A DNA stretch of 64,000 bases from positions 81,803,001 through 81,867,000 of the forward strand of contig JALJCS010000002.1 of the NCBI GenBank assembly GCA_023055355.1. The letters run 5' to 3'. This document shows, in pieces, positions 1-64,000 of this stretch. Within the stretch, counting starts at the first letter, position 1; the number at the start of each line of letters is the position of its first letter. The notes under the pieces are model-generated. The model worked only from the letters and a program-made list of their open reading frames with translations, was not told where the DNA came from and did no database searches. The stretch comes from Agelaius tricolor (lineage: Eukaryota; Chordata; Aves; Passeriformes; Icteridae). The position numbers and the translations under genes were made by a program.

Positions 1-60037
<60,037 letters not shown>

Positions 60038-61044
60038 GTAATAGATGTGAATTAATGACTGTATCCTGAAGTGGTTTTAAATAAATTTTGATTTTTTCAG
60101 AAGGCCATTTAAAAATCTGAAAAATCATGTATAAAGTTGAATTACCAACTCAGTAGAAATTAAAAAAAAGTAAAACCAAAGTAAGCATAAAGTATTAGCT
60201 AGAAAATAATCCAGAAGAAGTAGACTTTCTTGGTGACACTTAACATGAACAAGAAATTTCACATTCAGTTGACTGTTAATGAAACCAGTTTGCTTTGAAA
60301 ATATTTTTTTCAAAATATTATATGATTTCTGGCAAGAGTATTAATTTTCACAGTGAAATCTTGCAAAATTGTCTCTTCAAGATGATGGGTTAATTTTCTT
60401 ATATTTTTTCTTTCAACTTGCAAATGTCTACTGGCTTGATGACACCTCAAATAACTTGATTGTGCAATATATCCATTGGTATAATAAGTCCAGGTAGGCT
60501 TCACATAATTTCAAGACAGGGTACTCAGTTTTTGAGGGAGCATCATCTAATCCTTGAAATAGTTTAGCCCTCAATGAAGTCAAGATATGTTTTCTGAAAA
60601 ACTATTGCTTAGGAATATTGTATTTCACAACTTCAATTTGATTCACTTTAAGAGCAGTGATCAAGTGAAAAACAAATCCAAGTCACACACTAATTTGGGA
60701 TTTGATTAAATCCCTTTTGTTATTGCAGACTATGTAAAAAAATACTGTGATGAAGGTTAACCATGTTATCAGTTTTAATTCTCAGTAAATATTGGTGAAA
60801 GTTCTTTCTTGTCCTGCATATGTTTCATAATTTAATTGAAGAAATCAGAGGAGTTTTGAATCTTATTTAAACCAATGTAATTCAGAGAACTTAGACATGT
60901 TTAATGGCAGAAAATAATAAGTAAATAATTGACATGTTTTTCTTAGATTACATCTATGCCAAAACTAGAAGTGAAAAATAACTGATGTGCTCTACTAGTT
61001 TCACATTCAAAATCCAAGATTATTTAGAGTATTGGTAAATAATA

Positions 61045-61690
61045 GCATCATAGAATGGTGGAAGTCAGAAGGACCTTTACAAATCATCTAGTCCAACCTC
61101 TGGTTGGACTACCTATCTGGTGATAGGTAAGGACGTCTTTCACTAGCATCATAGAATGGTTAGTGGTGGAAGGGACCTCCAAAGATCATCTAATGCTCCC
61201 TAACTACAATGAGAAGAGATGTGTTCAACTAGATCAGGTTGCTCAAAGTCCTGTTCAACCTGACCTTGAACACTCCCAGGGGTGTTGCACCCACAAGTTC
61301 TCTGGGCAGCCAGTTCCAGTGACTCGCTGCACACATCGTAAGAAATGTCTGCTTTGTGCCCAAACTAAACTTAACCTCTTTCCATTTAAAATTGTCCCCT
61401 CTTCTCCTGTCACCACAGACCTTGATAAAAAGCCACTGTACATCTTTCTTCTATATTTTATGTATTGAAAGACCACAATGGGGTCTTCTGGAAGCCTTCC
61501 TTTCTTCAGGTTGAACAGCCCAAATTCTCTCAGCCTTGTTGCACAGCAGAGGTGTCCCAGCCCTCAGATCATATTTATTGAATTCCTCTGGACCTCCTCT
61601 AAGAGGTCTTTGTTTCTGTTGTATTGGAAACCTCAGAAATGGATACAGTAGTCCAGGTGGAGCTCTCACATATTCTAAACCTTTCTGGTT
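61045..61690 (-). mobile_element. CR1 LINE 3' region, minus strand, with a repeated 3' terminus
   Basis: The terminus AGCATCATAGAATGGT occurs twice, at 61045 and again at about 61146. The second leads into the long copy: AGATCAGGTTGCTCAAAGTC, CTGACCTTGAACACTCCCAG, CAAGTTCTCTGGGCAGCCAG and CCTTTCTTCAGGTTGAACAG up to about 61690. The first is a truncated end of roughly 60 bp followed by a short spacer. Either two nested insertions or a local duplication explains this. Confidence 0.88.
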
Positions 61691-63305
61691 TTGTTTTTTA
61701 TCCTCTCCTGCCCTTATCTCTTCAGTGTAATCAGTTATAAACTGATTATCAGCTGCAGTTTCAGGATACAGAATTTTACATCCCAAGGCACAGACAGAGT
61801 TGAAAATAATATGAAATATTAAAATAGAGCGTCTTGGTTAAAATATTGCATTAAATTCTAAAGTGTTGTGAGAATTTTTCAGTATCTGAATCTTCTCCTG
61901 CAAACTCTCAAGAAACTAGAATGTGACAAAACCTAGAAAACTGTACACCTAATTCAATCCTTAAACTTTCTATTAATAAAGCAGAAGGAAATTTGGAACA
62001 ATGAAGCAAAGATCAAGTTCTTATAAATTGTAATTTTAAAGGTATGCACTATAAATCAAACTTTAGTGTAAAATAATCTTATTTATTAAATAATGACATA
62101 TTTAGGTATTTGAAAATTTGAACTATTTTAATAAAAAGTGGTTTTACAGCTAGAATGAATCCATATTTATTTAGGGGGAAATATCCTCTTTAGATAAAAT
62201 CTAAGGCTACTTATTGTAGTTTTTCATAATAAGAAAAAAAATTAAAATCTAAATAATGAATTGCAAAACTAATTTAAGAAATAGGCAAAAATATCAAGGA
62301 ATATAGCCTAAAAATACACATAAGAATATGAAAGCAGCCCTACTGGAAATAGGACTATTCTATAGTATTTCTCCAATTAAAGTAAATAAGTGTTGAAATA
62401 TCTCAGATATTATGAGTGAGGTTCATGAATTTTTTTAATTGTTTTTCTACCTACACATAGGAAAATCTAGTTAGATCTAATTAATTTTTCTTAATACTTT
62501 AAAAAAAATTCCTTGACATAGGAACATTTGAATGTTAATCATAATGAATTGAGTTGTAGAGAATAAAACTCTTGCTTTCTTTAACGTTACTGTACCCAAC
62601 TATAATTCTCAGTAAAATTTTGAGATTTTCTTTTCAAAGTTTATGTCTGAAATAGTTTCTCATTATAAAATAATTTGCAGTTCGTGATAGAGAATTTCTA
62701 TATTTTGCATCTCAAATACGTTAAATCATCAGCTTTCATTATTAGCCTTTAAATTTGTTTCTTCATTTTAATGCATATTAAAACATTAAAATTTGCGTGT
62801 TTGTTTACATTATTCATAATATTTAATATAAAATATTTAACTGAGAAAAGATGCAGCATATTTGTCCTTTTCGTATATGAAAAAGAATTTAAAAAGAAAA
62901 TGCTAGATCAGTGAACATAAATTTTGATGATGTTACTAAATTTTGTAACATCATCCTTATGACAGTTTCTTGTCACATGACATTGAGCTAGAAGGAATTT
63001 TCATGTCCCATTGATATATACTGACATTCATAAACACTTTTCAATCATCATATGCATATCAGATGCAGTCAGAATTTTTTTGCAATGTAGAATTCCTCAT
63101 AAGTGCAGCAAGGGTTGTAAATAGTCTAAATATTTCTATTTTCTAAATAGTCTCCATTTCATCAAGATTTAATGTCAACTGAGAATTTGTTACACATGTG
63201 AGTGAAGGATGGCTCATAACTTAACAGTAAAAAAAATTTAGTTGAGTCTGCATGAGGTAATAAAAATATGTTCTCTTAGACTTCATCACAGTCTACAACT
63301 TTCTC

Positions 63306-63632
63306 ATGAGGGGAAGAGGAGGGGCAGAGATTGATCTCTTCTCTGTGGTGAGCAGCGGCAGGAGCCAAGGGAATGGCATAAAGCTGTGTTAGGGGAGGCT
63401 TAGGTTGGATATTAGAAAAAGGTTCTTCATCCAGAGGGTGGTTGGGCCCTGGAACAGGCTCCCCAGGGACATGGTCACAGCTCCAGCCTGACAGAGCTCA
63501 AGAAGGGTTTGGACAATGCTCTGAGGCACATGGTGTGACTCTTGGGGATGGTGCTGTGCAGGGCTGGGAGCTGGACTCGGTGATCCTTGCGGGTCCCTTC
63601 CAACTCAGCTTATTCTGTGATTCTTTGATTCC
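63306..63632 (+). mobile_element. CR1 LINE 3' fragment
   Basis: It contains GAGCAGCGGCAGGAGCCAAG, GGTGGTTGGGCCCTGGAACA, GGCTCCCCAGGGACATGGTC and GGGAGCTGGACTCGGTGATC. It closes with the terminus GGTCCCTTCCAACTCAGC followed by TTCTGTGATTCTTTGATTCC. This is one of the best-preserved CR1 3' ends here. The short open frame at 63442-63648 is only the LINE sequence read in one frame. Confidence 0.92.
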
Positions 63633-64000
63633 ATTACATCTGATGTGATTAGTCTTTTAGAAAAATTATTTCTGTAACCTTCAATCAAAGGAGCTGGTGG
63701 TTAACCTTCCTAAAATAAAAAGTCTAATAATCTGTAGTAATAATTAGGCATTAGAAAAGAACACATGATTTCCCTTAGAAGAAGAATATGTGATTTCTGT
63801 TTGGCATAGCAAATAACCTATTTTCATTTTTTCAACATAAAATTCTTTTAGGCATAATGTTAAATAACTTGCCAAAAACTGAGCTGTTATTATGGAGACT
63901 TTACAAGAGTAGAATGATGAGTAGGCCCTGTTCCAATTTTATCATAGTCTAACTAAATACTACTAGAAAATGTTAGCTACAGATTCCCAAAAAAACCAAA

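Larger units (their letters stand above)
60038..64000 (+). other. CSMD3: CSMD3 intron, 5' part (downstream end outside the window)
   Basis: Phase-1 intron after Sushi domain K, at least 3.96 kb long. The next expected Sushi exon, starting around a GTCGDPGTP-like motif, is not in the window. It contains a minus-strand CR1 at about 61045-61690 with a repeated 3' end, and a plus-strand CR1 at about 63306-63632. A short 11-bp inverted repeat lies at 62926-62955. Confidence 0.85.

Noticed and set aside
61451..61786. 111-codon minus-strand open frame
   Set aside because: It runs through the CR1 3' region and reads as LINE untranslated sequence.
62926..62955. 11-bp inverted repeat with an 8-nt spacer
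   Set aside because: Short enough to arise by chance in AT-rich sequence and without other support.

Overview
The window is vertebrate, almost certainly avian, genomic DNA. It is AT-rich with scattered microsatellites and many 5'-truncated CR1-type LINEs, several ending in the bird-typical ATTCTRTG-like 3' terminus. It carries no bacterial features: no operons, rRNA, tRNA or CRISPR array. The whole window lies inside one plus-strand gene that runs off both ends, CSMD3 (CUB and Sushi multiple domains 3), a giant type I membrane protein. Paralogue choice rests on recalled family sequence: the translated exons agree closely with CSMD3 and clearly less well with CSMD1. CSMD2 was not compared residue by residue.

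I resolve 19 coding exons (4704-60037) totalling 3012 nt, or 1004 codons with no stop or frameshift, from the extracellular part of the protein. The first half alternates Sushi and CUB: Sushi (2 exons), CUB (2), Sushi (1), CUB (2), Sushi (2), CUB (2). From 32742 onward the pattern changes to a tandem array of eight Sushi domains, each encoded by exactly one exon. Every domain boundary falls at a phase-1 intron, so each module could be skipped in frame. The next Sushi exon is not in the last 4 kb, and the exon before 4704 is not in the first 4.7 kb.

Everything else is intron, from 0.39 kb (29715-30104) to 11.1 kb (40381-51529). The introns hold CR1 fragments on both strands, at about 8421-8833 (+), 9740-10430 (-, ancient), 22026-22316 (-), 28905-28965 (+), 33530-33695 (-), 35465-36341 (+), 48228-49362 (-, with reverse-transcriptase remnants), 54819-54905 (+), 55330-55785 (+), 61045-61690 (-) and 63306-63632 (+). 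There are also short tandem repeats, a perfect 33-bp inverted repeat at 18163-18236 and a possible 152-bp foldback element at 53482-53633.

No separate gene, functional RNA gene or new multi-gene system is supported. The points most worth a second look are the perfect hairpin, a very weak splice donor after 25252, a Sushi domain without its Trp in that same exon, non-coincident intron positions in the three CUB domains, and two CpG-dense exons in CpG-poor surroundings.
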